Shown here piece after piece: positions 31,923 to 45,600 of a stretch of 64,000 bases of DNA. How positions within the stretch are numbered: position 1 is the first letter of the stretch; every line of letters starts with the position of its first letter. Both the position numbers and the translations under genes were made by a program. The notes under the pieces are model-generated. The model ran no database searches. It saw only the letters and a program-made list of their open reading frames with translations, and was not told the DNA's origin. This stretch comes from Bolinopsis microptera. Its lineage: Eukaryota > Ctenophora > Tentaculata > Lobata > Bolinopsidae. Location of the stretch: assembly GCF_026151205.1 (NCBI RefSeq), contig NC_087073.1, forward strand, positions 9,562,411 to 9,626,410. Reading direction: 5' to 3'.

Positions 31923-32714
31923 TTATAAGGCTACTGAACTAAAATCTAAATCATGATCAATATCTAAAAAGTGATTTACTAACTTACAACTTCTGATACC
32001 TTTCTTAATGTGGCTCTTATGATTAGAAAATCTCTTAGGGAGATTAGAAGTAGTATATCCTACATACGACTGTTTACAAGTTCTACACTCCATTAAATAA
32101 ATAAGGTTATTACTCTGACAAGTTATATATTTAGTAATAGGGAAAACTTGTTTAGAATGGTGACTACTAAATTTGGAACAAGGGGACAGGAAACTTTGCT
32201 TACAAATATAGCATTTTCCACAGGCATGGCACCCTGCGTTGTCAGCCTCCCGAACAGCCGGCAATATTGCAGCGTCTGGTTCAAGAAATTGACTAGCAGT
32301 GGCTTCTCCATCTCTATCACTGCTTACAGTTCCACTAGCACGATACTTATTGTGTACAAGCATGCCACCGATAGTTTGATTCTTTCGGTGACTTACAAAT
32401 ACACTGTCAGCACGTACTAGCTTCTTCAAGGCTGGATCGAGATTAAGAAGGTGCTTATACTTGTGAATAATGCTCCCCATGTTGGGAAGTGCTGGATTCT
32501 GATCCATCACCATGGGTATTAGACAAGTAGTCGTCTCATCCTTATTTTTAGGGGCATACAAGTTTTTCCTATTTGTTATATCACTAAATTTGTTGAAAGC
32601 ATCGTCTACAATACTAGAATGGTAACCACGGGCTACAAGGTAACCAGTATATACCTCCCTTTGCTCTAAGAAATTAGTGTCTTCACTATTGTTCTGCCTC
32701 ACTCGCCTCGCCAC
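31923..32714 (-). mobile_element. Penelope-like element, 5'-truncated ORF with GIY-YIG endonuclease
   Basis: The 263-residue frame holds the linker and endonuclease end of a Penelope-like retroelement. A LDPALKKLVRADSVFVSHRK segment is followed by a Cys-rich CHACGKCYICKQSF motif, then LIYLMECRTCKQSYVGYT with an arginine (PKRFSNHKSHIKKG) downstream, the arrangement of a GIY-YIG nuclease after a zinc-binding linker. The first motif half is degenerate (LIYLM) and the second reads YVG. The reverse transcriptase that should precede it is absent: beyond 32714 the sequence turns non-coding and then enters another element. The frame itself is intact, so the insertion may be fairly young. Confidence 0.75.
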
Positions 32715-32925
32715 ACCATAGGGTATGTTTTTGAGAACATATATATATCAGTTAATACATTGTCTATCAAAAGAATTAACAAAAATGTGTCTATTAATAT
32801 CACTATCTCCGATATTTGTGAAACGTAACATGTATCAATATCACTATCAGTACACATCCCGGACAGCTATAGCTTTTGGTATACAAAAATTGTGGGCCGG
32901 CTAAACATCCGTGAGACCTACATGG

Positions 32926-33327
32926 GGCGGGGGGGGGGGGCGGTCGCTACACTTTTTTACACTATTTTAAACTACACTGTTGCCTTTTTTTGTGTATGGT
33001 GTAATAAAAAAGGTTCACTTTTTTACACTATTTTACACTATTTTACACTATTTTACACTATTTTACACTATTTTACACTATTTTACACTTTTAATTACAC
33101 TTTTAACCAAATTATCTTCTAAAAAATCTTTTTTTCCCCTATCATTTTCCAATCAGTCTTCACATAGTATATTTCCAAAGGTAAAGCATACCTTTGGTGG
33201 AAAACATTATCACTTTTTTACACTTTTAAGGCTATTTTATACTATGTAATTACGCCACACTTTTACCTTTAAAAAAAATGTATGGTGTAAAAATGTGTAG
33301 CGACCCCCCCCCCCCCCCCCCCCCCCC
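32926..33327. mobile_element. Poly-G/poly-C-ended MITE with internal decamer array, ~400 bp
   Basis: The left end is a G run with one C, then GGTCGCTACACTTTTTTACAC; the right end is GTGTAAAAATGTGTAGCGAC followed by 24 C. ACATGG lies on both outer sides (32920-32925 and 33328-33333), a plausible 6-bp target duplication. The interior has about seven TTTTACACTA decamers (33018-33090) and no coding capacity. The design, a homopolymer G end followed by GTC and nearby decamers, matches the 16301-19321 element. Confidence 0.7.
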
Positions 33328-33329
33328 AC

Positions 33330-34835
33330 ATGGGCCATCGTTCACCAACGTGTGCAGACTTTGTTAGTTTACGGCAAACTTTACATTTTAGAAGGTGAAC
33401 TTTACCCCTCAGAATGTTAACTGCCCAATGACCTACGCGTTATAAGTCGAGGTGATATTATTTGCAGTTATTCTGGAATTTTTCCCAACGTTCTATTAAT
33501 CGAAGCCTCTCAAGTCTTTCAGAGACAAACGTGAAAATTTACAGAGGAAAGTTACGCTGCCATCATCAACCGGTCCATTGAGCTCGTACAAATTTAACGA
33601 ATCAGCAGGTTACAAACCAGAACCTAGACCATGAGAACGTCCAGTTCTGTAAGACGACCATGTCTGTCATGAACCTACTTCGGACTCAGGCATCAGGGCC
33701 AACGTTTAATATTATCTGCCTTAGCTTTGGGTCTAGACAAACGGCTAGAGGATATCCTTTCGCGGGCCTAAAGAGTAAAGACCCATCCGGCCATCCCTCT
33801 ATAAAGAAGGGCCGGGTCTTTAGGGATAGTCCACACATTACAGTCGGTTGGGTTACTGCCATGAGGCAGGAGGGGTCTAGAAGGGTCGGTTTCTGACGTA
33901 ATTTGAAAGATCCTCAGTTACAATTTCTGAACCCACTTCTGCCTACATTTCCCACCATAAAACGACAAAGTCTCGAAGTGTGAGAAATTTCAGAATGGTG
34001 TTTTAACTATGTCTAGGGAAAATATGTAATCGTCTGACTCCATCAAGTGACAGGTCACTGGTCAGGCTATAACAACGTTTTACTTGGATACCATCCCTAA
34101 ATTAATTGCTTTAACGATATTTCTGATAAGTCCCGGCCACTGTGAGACACATTCATGACATGTCTCGATACGGGTGTTACGAAAAGCCCTCAAGAAATTA
34201 GATTTAACAAGTGAAACTCTGTTATTACCACAAAACAAAAGGTGAAAGCGGCATTTTGAGACATTTTAGCGTAAAACTTTAAACAAAAGATTAAGTGCAC
34301 TCTTTATATCCACACGAGTGAAATAAGCAAATCAACAAGTTTTTCTCTCATTGAAGATATTGTGAATTGCAAAGAAGAAATTTGGCAGACATATTGCTCG
34401 ATCAATCGAATAGTTTCCTAACAAAAAGGAATTAGCATATTAACCATTTAATTGTTAAATTACCGCACTTAAATAGTGCTAACAAAGATATTTAAATTGA
34501 AAAGTTTCCTATGATTGTTCATCATAATTCATATCGCACTTACAAATAATAGGCTCAAACAAAAAAACTTTGTTTAAACAAAAGTCTGTTTCATGATTCT
34601 CACACAAAAACATACCCCTTATTAACGTTCAGATAACAAAAATAGGACATCAAAACAACCCAACCAGGGGACATATATACGACCCTTCATTTGAAATAGC
34701 ACAAGCACTTCAAACCAGGCTCTCTGCTTTGACAATAACATCCTGGGCTTAACAACACATTCTCTCTCTTCACCTGTCATATGAAAATAAACCCTTACGT
34801 ATAAACCGTTATTACAAATTAAAAATCATTTCTCT
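33330..34835. other. Intergenic stretch, no gene seen
   Basis: Between the poly-G MITE and the end of the ZNF608/609-like gene. Part is probably that gene's 3' UTR. A small frame at 33660-33896 (+) has no recognisable features. No missing upstream exon for the orphan exon at 31716 could be supported here. Confidence 0.4.
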
Positions 34836-37800
34836 TTATCTAAACTTGCCGACTTGAGGTATGGGAAACTTTGTGCCTACTGGAGGAAAGGACATGAGCT
34901 TTGCTAGTTCCTCCTTACTGTCAGTGGAAAACCTTGGAGGTGGGAAGGTGGGTGGTTGACCCCCGGTAGTCGAGCTTATCACTGGCATATTGTTCATTCT
35001 GCTGTAGTACTGTAACTGGTCGAGGGCTGGGTTCCCACCCTTGAAGGAAGGTCGAGCAAGTTGGAGGAGGCTGTGTGCCGCTTCTTGGCTGGGCCGATGG
35101 TCTGGGCCGAGCATTTCAGGCTTCTCGCCCTGATTCTGAGAATAGAAATGTCTCTGCAGGTTTGCAGCAAAGGCATTCGTGTATTCGTTGGCATTAGCAC
35201 TAGAAATATTTGGCATATTTGGTTTGGAAAACAAGGAGGCGTTCTTAAACGCGTGTCCGAATTGTTCGTTTGGTTTGAATGAAAAAAGTTCATTTTTCTT
35301 TAATTGCTGCTGAAGATGATGCTGCTGTTGTTGCTGCTGTTGCTGCTGCTGTTGTTGCTGATGGTGTTGCTGCTGGAGTTGTTGCTGTTGCTCCTTGAAC
35401 AGCTGCTGATTCATACTTGCCAGGGCATGTTGGGGTATCATTGTGTTCTGAGTCTGGTTATTCTCATGAGAAGTGAAGTGAGGTTGTGGCTTGAGAACTG
35501 GGAGGTTGGCGTGCTTGCTCCACTGCAAGTCACGGCGCTCTGGCTTGACAATGACCTGAGGCTTTGAAGCGCTGATGTCACCGGGACCCATCATTTCCTG
35601 GCTGGACACAACATAACCTCCTAGACTTCGGGGACTGGCGTTAATGAAAGGTTTAATAGGCGGCATGTTTAGGGGAGATGTGTAGGTTCTGATTACTGAT
35701 TCCGGCCCGTACATTTCCTTGGGAATGGGCGTCAGCTTGTTGGCATTCTTAACTTTCTTTGAATGAGGGCTGTAGCTGTTGATAACAGACTGGGTAGTGT
35801 TCTCCTCTTTCTCTGGTACCTTGTTATCTGACTCCTCTCTAAAGGAAGTCGGGGTGAGGGCGGTGGCGGCAGGTAGGGTAGTCGGGGTACTGGCAGGTGT
35901 GGTTGGTGTCGGCACAGAACTGTTCGGCGCAGCTGGTATTGGCACTTGTGCTGTGTCCTCCTCTTCCTTCTTTTCTACCTTCACCGGTTCCTCTGCTTTC
36001 TCCTGAAACAGTGACCATTCGTTAGTACTTAATAATATATGAGTTAGCGCAGCTAGTTAATCATATGTTAGAACCAAATTTCCTGGTCTATTTAGTGCAA
36101 TCAGAGCGGCAAGAAAATGTTGTAATTTGTAGGTATTCTTTATTTCCAATACATATAACAGTATGTACTTATAACCCAGGGAGGTCAGTTAAATACTTGG
36201 TTTGGTGGTAAGTTAAGCTGGTTAAATGGCCAGACATATTACGGTAATAAAGATCTAATTTGGCGGTAGAAAATGGGAGGAACAATTAATACTTAATAGT
36301 GACTGTTATTGCTTGCAGTTGCCCTCGCCGCGCTATTACAAATACATATTGCATATCCAGTTGTTATCGGGAGAAATCTGGGGATAAATGCTGTACACCA
36401 GCGGACACATGAAGCTGTACAGGAAGGACATGTCAGCCAGTCCTTTTTAAAGAAGTCCTGGCCTGGACCACATATTTCTAGATAGTTATCCCACTAAATA
36501 CAGACAGTCTAGACAGTTGAGTGCGTGCTGACGATCACGATTCTACTGCAGATCTCTCTCTCTCTCGCACATTATATTATATAATGCGGATCTAAATAAA
36601 GACTATGAGCTATCTTTTTCTGGCGAGAAAGAAAACCTTGTAACGCAACAAATACTCAGAAACCTAAAAGTTCTGTAATTCCAGTTAAACAGTGATCCTG
36701 AATGGAGAGGAATGCCAGGTTATACGGGCACAGGACTCGCCTGACATCATCAGGAAACCTATCAGCGAGCTCTGGGTGACAGATTGAGAGCCATGCAATC
36801 AGACACGCTGACTTGAGAGACTTGTACAGCTGTTTATTGGTCCAGGAAACTTGTGACATTTTAATGATAGCTCGCTACTCAGCAGTTCATATACAGGTCT
36901 TCCCCATCCGCACCGTAATGGCATGCTGCTACCTCGCGCCCTACCGTTAAACAGCTAAAATAGCAAAAATTAAGACAATTAAGTTATAAAGCGTGAACAA
37001 AAATCTGTCATCGCCCTAGAGAAACCATTAGAAGTGTCTGATAATATGCAATCAGGAGTTCCTGAGCTGTCACCACCTCCAGTTAGTAGCAGACATTGAT
37101 AAACAGAGCGAGAACACGGTATATATGCTCTGTCCAGCCACTACGATTACGGCTTGATAACCCCAACGTTAAAGCCCTACAAGACATATGAAAAATGCCG
37201 ATAGTGCCCGCCTAAGTGCGAGTCTATGAGTGGTGATGAATGGGGTAGAGAATGTAACGGAATACTTAATGACAAGATATCGGAGATACAGTTTCCTTCG
37301 TCCGACCAATAGACTAACACGTCCATGTAGAGGTTTAGACATTGTCGGAGTTAGTGAGAGCCATATATTATTAGAGGATGCTGTTTAAAAGTAGGCGCAT
37401 CACATTCTACTGTGCGTTATATTCTCAATAAATTCAACCGCCTTTCACATCAACAAATAGCCAGAATTAGATGGGCTGATAACTTTTAACAAGTTCGATA
37501 GTTGTTTAACAGTTAATCTCACTCAAATCTCAATTGATTCAATTACTGAAGTTTTAACAAGTTTGTTGTGTCTACACGAACGGCTCAGGTTGCCTTCAGT
37601 TATAACCCTTTGAATATTCACATAACTCTTCACAAGTGCTTGCTCCCTTCTACTTGACCGCAATTTGATTTTATAGCTTTTCTTCTTGCGAAAATTCTAT
37701 TACAATCTCTGTGTTTGCATGTAGCGAATAATGCAGTGGATACTAATGGAGCCAGGAGTAAGGCCGGTGCACGTTAAACATATGCACGTAGTGGTACTGA

Positions 37801-40800
37801 TAATATTTGTCCAAGTATTAATTAATCTAAAGAAAGCTGTCTCGGTCAGGCCTTCTATTACAGTAAAAGTAGCACAGGTTGACTACTTTATTGGGAGTAA
37901 GAGAAGCTGGTTCACTTTGTCACGGAGAGTGCAAACTAATTATACTCGGAATGGAGATAAAATGTGTGACGACACATGGCACGTGTGATGGTAATATTGT
38001 CCAGTCTTACTAAAGTCAAGAACGACTGTTAAAAGATGGACAAAGCGGGCTTTGTGCTGGCATAAGTAGACTATTGTGTTGCATCCTACCGCTACAATCG
38101 AGAATGAAGTCATTCCAAATGTAATTTGGGCACCTATTCTACTCAGTTTCTGGGGGGGGACCATCCAAGAAAAACGTGCTTTGTGCTCGATCGAGCCGGT
38201 TTCTTTGTATAAAATTGCGCGGCTCGGAGCGCGCACTCTCAAAAATGCTGATAAGAAGCTCTTTAATCACCAGATATGCAAAAGTCCGAAAGTAAAAATG
38301 CGTGTTTTAGACGTAAGAGTTTTTAGGTTTCGTGACGCAAAAAATCGTTACGATATTAGAAATAGAAAGACAGGGTGAAGTGTTGATTAGTGCGCTGACC
38401 GGTGAAGTGACAAATAGTATTGGACTGGATAGATGCCAGTAGACTAAGTATTTGCTAAGGAAATGAAGCCTGACAAGCGGATTGGAGACTCCACATATTT
38501 TTACGCAACTCATTGGTTCCAAATAAATTTTCGACATAATTTTAGGCAGCATTCCTACAAAATTAAATCACGAATGACATATGGGCTAGTATGGACAGTA
38601 GCTGAAGAAAGAAAGATACCATGGGCTAACTTTGTACGATAATACCACATTTACTGCGGCCAAACCGATATATTTCAGGGCAGGCCTAATCCGATAATAC
38701 GGAGACGCTAATTCAATCAAGACACGTACCGGCTGAGTCTCGGTTTTTTCTTCGGTGGGGGTCTTATCATCGTTGGAGGTTGCACTGGGACTGGGAGATG
38801 GGACTGGAGCAGGCACTTGATCGCTGGCAGACGGCTCACTTCCGCCCTTCTTCACCTGAAGATAAAGTGTTAACATAGGTGAAGTTGTTGTTTCGTAAGA
38901 ATCGGTTCTATTTGTCAAGTATGTGTTAAACAAATAACCAGAGCGGCAAAGCACTGTTACGAGTACTACAGTTTAAAATTCAATTTGGCCGAGTGGTCAG
39001 TGGAAACATTTTACGTTCATATTTCAGCATACATAATGTATCAACATTTTAAAACATATATATATGCAATTTTAAACTTCTGCCACCTGTGTGCCCTATA
39101 TATATATATATCTGTCGCTAAGTTAATAGTGGCTGTTGAGTCACGATATATATATAGTAAATTTAGACAAGTCTCAATTTACGCCAGTCGAAAGTGAGCT
39201 GCTGAGCCCGTGTCTTACGCTTGCTTACTCAACATTGCACATTACTCAACAGCCAAATTGGGGAAATATCAAGAACAGGGAAGTGTTGCAGCGTGATTCG
39301 TGATTGGCGGCTGCAGTATGATCTTATTTGGTGTTTACATGCTACGTCACACGCTCAAAAGCCACGTCTATCACTACTACGAGAGTTGAGAACTGTAGGG
39401 TGCACAATACATAATGCATGACATAATTATCAAGGTCAGGAATGTTCATGGTTTGTAAGCTTAATACGGGACCAATTGTCTATTGAATATTGTCATTATC
39501 ACTTGTTATTATAAGCTCAACCATTGTTATTGAAACTCAACCATTGTTATTACAAATACATAATCAATTACTCGAACACAATATCATATAACTACTGCAC
39601 TACTGATTCCATGAGAGAGTGAGCTGTTTATAACATCATTAGCTTTGATACCGTTAACTAGCTCCCTCCACTTAGCAGTACCCCCGCCAGCAAATCAGAA
39701 GTGATGCTAGTGGCGGGGAAGTGATGCGCGGTCCGTTCCTTGGAACACGCTCTAATTGTATTGTTTATACTTGGTCATTACTCCGACACGTGATACGCCA
39801 GCAGCACGCCTCCTTATCGTCGGTCGTCTCCTCACTACCACTCTCATATTTGCCAGTATTTTGACAAATCTTTTGTCTTGGTATTGGACAGGATGAAAGG
39901 CATAGACCGCCTGCTCTTCTTCTCCCGTAATAATAAGGTAAAGTCTATCCCACGTCTCGCTCTGCACTGCCTTCATCCAACAAGCAGGATTAAAATTACA
40001 GCTCGCATAATTGCTTGATTGTACTCCAATTAGCAGTGCACAATAGACATGTAAAATTTGTATTATGTATGCATAGCTACCACCACATTATGCAGAAAGC
40101 GCAACTCATTTGTCTCAAACAGAGAGCCTAATCTTATCATTACCGACACTAAAATGACTAAAGACGTAGCATATCGAGAGGAATAATAGTATTGGGAGGT
40201 TGAGACACCACGTAGTAATTGTGTTTAACCCGGCCCAATTACCAGCTCCCTTGGAACAAACAAAACACACAGTAAAGAAAACAGAGAGAGAGAGGGGGAG
40301 TGTACGATGAGGGGGGAGTGTACGATGAGAGAGGGGGGAGTGTACGATGAGGTAAACAAAACAGACAGAGAGGGGGGAGTGTACGATGGGGCCCTGGAGG
40401 CTGTTAAACGTACCTTTTTTATCTGAGCGGTAGGACCACGTTTCTTCTTGCCTTTGTTCCTACCACGCTTACTGGACGTCTCCTCGTCGCCCTTCTCGCT
40501 CTCGCTGTTGAGACTGCGTTTGTTGCGACCGCGAGTGAAGTGGTCCGCCTCGGCGGGCGCCGCTTCTCCCAGCCTGAGGACACGTTATCATGAAATGTCA
40601 TTACGTGGTGGTGTTGATTGTATACCGAGCGTTAATTTTACAGCCGGCTAATTCTGAGGGAGAGAGCCTAGAACGATCACTGAACGTGTTTAATAAGGCT
40701 GCTACTTAGGAGGGAATTCCTACAAGTATTTTATATACAAGATATATGGGAGCGGCATAGAGGGAGCCTGCATTTCAAATAAACTAGACACCCCCCTTCT

Positions 40801-42595
40801 TGCTTAATTACGAGTTATTAGCTTTGTACATATAAGCACTGCTCTGTGAGAGAAACAATGCCAACATTATGATGACCCGCCAACTTTCCAGTTTCCACCC
40901 ATACCGTAAAATATCTGGAATTCCATGCATAGTGGGTTCCTTATTAGATTTAGGAGGTTTGCGTCACTGAGCTGCGGGGTCACTGTAAATGAAATAAGAA
41001 GCCACAGGTCACAGCCCGGCTGATAAACATATTTCCTATTAAGGGAGTAGTTTCCCAAGTTTATACCGGACACACGTGTGTGAGTATGACAACAAATCGC
41101 CTGTTTTGCTATGTGATGTCATTGCACTACGCACTATCCAGCCTTGATTAGATAGTGCAGCCTCCCAACCGATTAAAGGTCATTAAATCAGGCCAGTCAG
41201 CTAGAGTACATGAGATGAGCTGAATTAACAGGTTATATCTGTGAACTTGTCTGAGGGTCAGGACCGGAAATTTGATCTGGCTTACAGTAGGGGGAGTATA
41301 TTGTTGGTGCCTAACATTGTAGCGGCCTAACATTGTAGCGGCTCCCGTGCCATCTTGTAAATCTTACTCAAATATCACAATACCTTACAATTACTTACAT
41401 GTTACACGTTCTATTATCACATGGAATTTTATCACATTTAAGGAGAATTTAACCCCGATATAAACAGCGTAAACACATTAAATAATATTAAACAAAGGCT
41501 CCCCCATCAAATATACCCTATCATATAATATGCTCTCTTAAAAAGTGGGCGCCACACAACACAGCTCTTATTTCTCCCCCCTGATAGACTTCCCGGGCTG
41601 ATGAACATATAATAATAATAATACATGCCAGATAAGTGCACTGTTACCCCTACCCTGTCGTTATGCCAACGCAGACCAGGTCTCACTACTACAAACACTC
41701 AACACCTTTAGATATGGACACAGTGCACTGCTCTACAGCCACCACGTCAATAGATAGGCACTAGGAGCAGATCTGACCACCCTTCCGGCCCACTTCTGTC
41801 ACCTCATTAACTGTACAAATACCACGTAGTCGTTCCACGGAATAGTATTATAACAACTACTCTCCCACCCACCCCGGCTATGTGCCATCCTCCTCACAGC
41901 TACCACGGAAAGACAATTGCCAAATAATTTTTTCACTAATTGTACAAGTAGTTTTTCCTTTTCTCGCTAATTTTCTCGGTAAATGTACATTTTTAGATAT
42001 CCTGTCTGAATTAGTAAGCCATTGGACAGAGCAGTATATGCGGGGTGTTTAAATGAGAATGTGTTCAAGATGGGCTTCAGTTGTCCAGGATATCCTAATT
42101 TGTGTCACAGTTTACTGCACGAATGGTGGGTGGGCGCTACCCGACAAGCGATTAACACTGGACAGTAGTGGGTGGACGCTACCCAAAAGTGGGCGCTACC
42201 TAATAAGTGAGTGGGCGCTACCGAAGAACTGCCATATTCACTGGTTTAACTGGTCTGTACCCTGTACCTGATAACCTGTGACACCCTAGAAGAGTGATAG
42301 GTGCTATCTGACACCTGACAACTGACCGTGTGCTATGCATCATTACCGCATGTTCTAATTTAATAAACGGTGGGTGGGCGGCGGTACACGTCAAATACTA
42401 AACACTAATACTTGGTGGGCGGAAGCTAACCTGTGATTATATTATACATGATATGCTGCTTTACAAACCGGAAGTTGTAACAAGCCAGGATGTGATTTTG
42501 TCCCACATATTATTATAATAACAAGATAAAACTTATTAATAAGACTAGTACAGATGGCTCTCTATATATATATAATATTAAAAACTCATCACTAC

Positions 42596-42628
<33 letters not shown>

Positions 42629-45600
42629 TCTCTCTCAGGTAAGAGAACTCAGCAGTGTATCGATACATACTATGCAGGATGTTATTACATCAAAAGTAGT
42701 GAGGAGAGAGGCCGAGAGGGTTATGACAGGTGTTTTAAATGTTGTGGGAAACAGTAACTAATACTGGTCTAAATGTCTGATGTTACTGGGAGTTGCTCTC
42801 CTCCACAACCAACAGCTCCACATCATACATATTTTAACACGGACTCCTCTCTAGCGTACCACTCGGTGATGACTCTTATCAGTGTTATGCGAGGAATTTT
42901 GGTCACCTTATAATAAGACCATATCACACCTAGGCCTAGTAGCGTGTATTGTCGATACATTTTAATTGGAGTCAGGGCAGAGGACCAAGGCCAAGGACTG
43001 GGTGATAATGTGGAGAATCTCCACTGGAGGTTATTTAGGAGGGGGAGGTGGAACAGCGGCGGATTTTAAATTAGGTCGGGGAAACATTAGATTGTGACAG
43101 TTTGTCTCCATATATTTTAATTGAAATCTGAGAAGATTCAAATTTCGTAATATTATAATGAATTACATATTTACAAGGGGGAAGTGGAACCAAACGGATC
43201 TAAAATTAGATTTTGACATGTCCACCTGACAATCTCGATACATTTTAATTGAAATCAGAGCTTATGTCCAAGAGCGGGGTAATAATTTGGATATTTAAAA
43301 AGGGGAAGTGGAACAAGATCGGATCTAAAATTAGATTGTGACACGTCCTATTCAGAGCCGTGACACTTTATTAATTCGTTTGAAAGTGGGGTGAGCTCAT
43401 TAGAAGAAGCCGGTACATTTACCAGGAGATTATATGTGCTCTGATTAGCACCCCTCGGTGGTGCCAGCTCCCATATTTAATATGATCCATGTGAGAAAGC
43501 GGAGTATTTAATATCTCTCCTAGGAGAGGGCCGTTATCGGTTTAGATGTAATATGTAATGATCTCAGCCTGAGAGAACACATTTAAATACCCAGCCTCCC
43601 CCTGCTCAGCCTATGCTGCTGACAGTACCTCTATTTTAGTGTGGCTTCAAGGTGGCATCTTGATTAGGAGGAGCTACCGACTGTTAAAACGTCCGGGAAT
43701 TCCTACAATTCAATCTTCTGTGGAGCGCATCATTAACCCTCTAACAAGTTGAGAGGAATTAGTTTCAGTCTCGGTACTCCAGAGTAACTGTGAATGAAGT
43801 CACAGCGAACTGAGCGAACTGAGCAATGAGTTAACAGGGATTATTGCCTAATCGGTGTGTCCGTAAATAGTGGTGTAGGTTTACTGCGGGATGGAGAGAG
43901 GGAGAGGGACGGAAGCCTGCAATACAGCGGTATCAGAAAGAGACACTTGACGCTATATCTCTCTCTTTCTCTCTCGCTATATATGATTTGAAAGTGCCGG
44001 ACCTATTAACCACATACTCGCGTCTCTCTAACGGTAAATAATATGTACAAATATTGATATATATGCACAGTCGTATGCCGCAGCCATTAGATCAAGCCGC
44101 AAACAATATTCGTGTACACTGTGCAAATGAGGGAATAAGATAAAGACAATTGTAATCACATTTTAAACTGGCTGAAACGATCTGATGATCCAGGGAGAGA
44201 GAGGTTTCGTACTTAGTATAGAACTCCAATCATGCTACTTCATACTTTTGATAAGCAATCATTTTAAACGTTAAAACTAAACGGTAAGTGGCCGTGGGGT
44301 CGTCTTGTTGGAATATGTGGCTAGCAGTGGGGAGGCCGCACTTTGTTGTGACACGTGGCATCGTATCAGCTCAGCTAGCACTGACCAAAGAATGTACACG
44401 AGATATGTTTTGACGCGTTAGAAACAAGCCTGGATAACATAACCGCTAGAAAAGTGAAAAGATAAAGAAGTTAAGCTTACCTGGGAGGTTGCCAGTTGTG
44501 TTTCTCTATGTCGATAAACGCTCCACAGTACGTCTTACCGCGCCATTTCACGTTCATCACAACCAAACCCGCTGAAATCAAGGACATGTTCAGACGACGA
44601 TTAATTGTTCAACCATATAGAAGATTTAGTAATACATTCAGACAAATTTGATTGAGGTTTTAGTTTCAAATTCAAGGGTTGATACTATTGAGTTGCATCG
44701 GATAACGTGTAAATATATCTCCTATTATGGGCACACAAGAACACATAACTTTATTTCAAGTTGGTGACTTTATGAGGATCATAATATCTGAATATGTAGT
44801 AACAAGTAAAGGTGTGTGAGGGGACATTAAAAGCAGGCCCCCAAGCACCGATCATAATGTTATTACGAGTGACTCTAAAAGCCATTTGATCATTATCAAA
44901 GCAAAGCGTTCACCGCCTAATTTGTTTTCAGCCAGATTTCCCATGGAATCTTCATTTAAAGTATTTAAAGTACTCTTTGTTTGACTGGGAGTCATTCATT
45001 ATCTGGCCACACAACTCTGTATCTTCCTTCTTTAATCGGAAAATAATATTGGGAACATTACTACACAATTCTAATTAAATCCTTTATTAATTCAACTAAG
45101 TGCTAGTGGAGATATTTAGAGAATAGAGAGCAAATTTAATTCTGTGGGAAATTATCTTTACGAGGTTTAACTGACTTATAGTAAGGGGAAAAGTGGCATT
45201 CCGTTGGATTTGAATGTTCACAAGGATTTTTCAACGGAATATGGTAGTTAGGACCCCTACGAACATAATTAGACTTGTTGCCAATTTTGTATCTCAACAG
45301 AAACACCACTTTTACCACTTTTTACCACCTCTGTACCACCTTTCTGGTTTGCCAAATATCTTTAGTTGTGAACATCGTAGAAGGCTGCAAATTAACCTAG
45401 AATGTTTATCTTATCAAGGAGTAAAACTTTTGTATCAAAAATTTTTACATTGGACAATCAGCTAATTGGATAATTACCAATTAGTTAATCACCAAAAAAA
45501 GTGAAAATTTTTTATTGGCTCAAAATGATTGAAATCGTTTGAAACACGGAGAAATGTAGTTTTTAGAAAAACTTCAAAAATTTTTCACTTACAAATTTTT

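Noticed and set aside
38986-39010. TGGCCGAGTGG, resembling a tRNA A box
   Set aside because: No B box or cloverleaf within the expected distance.
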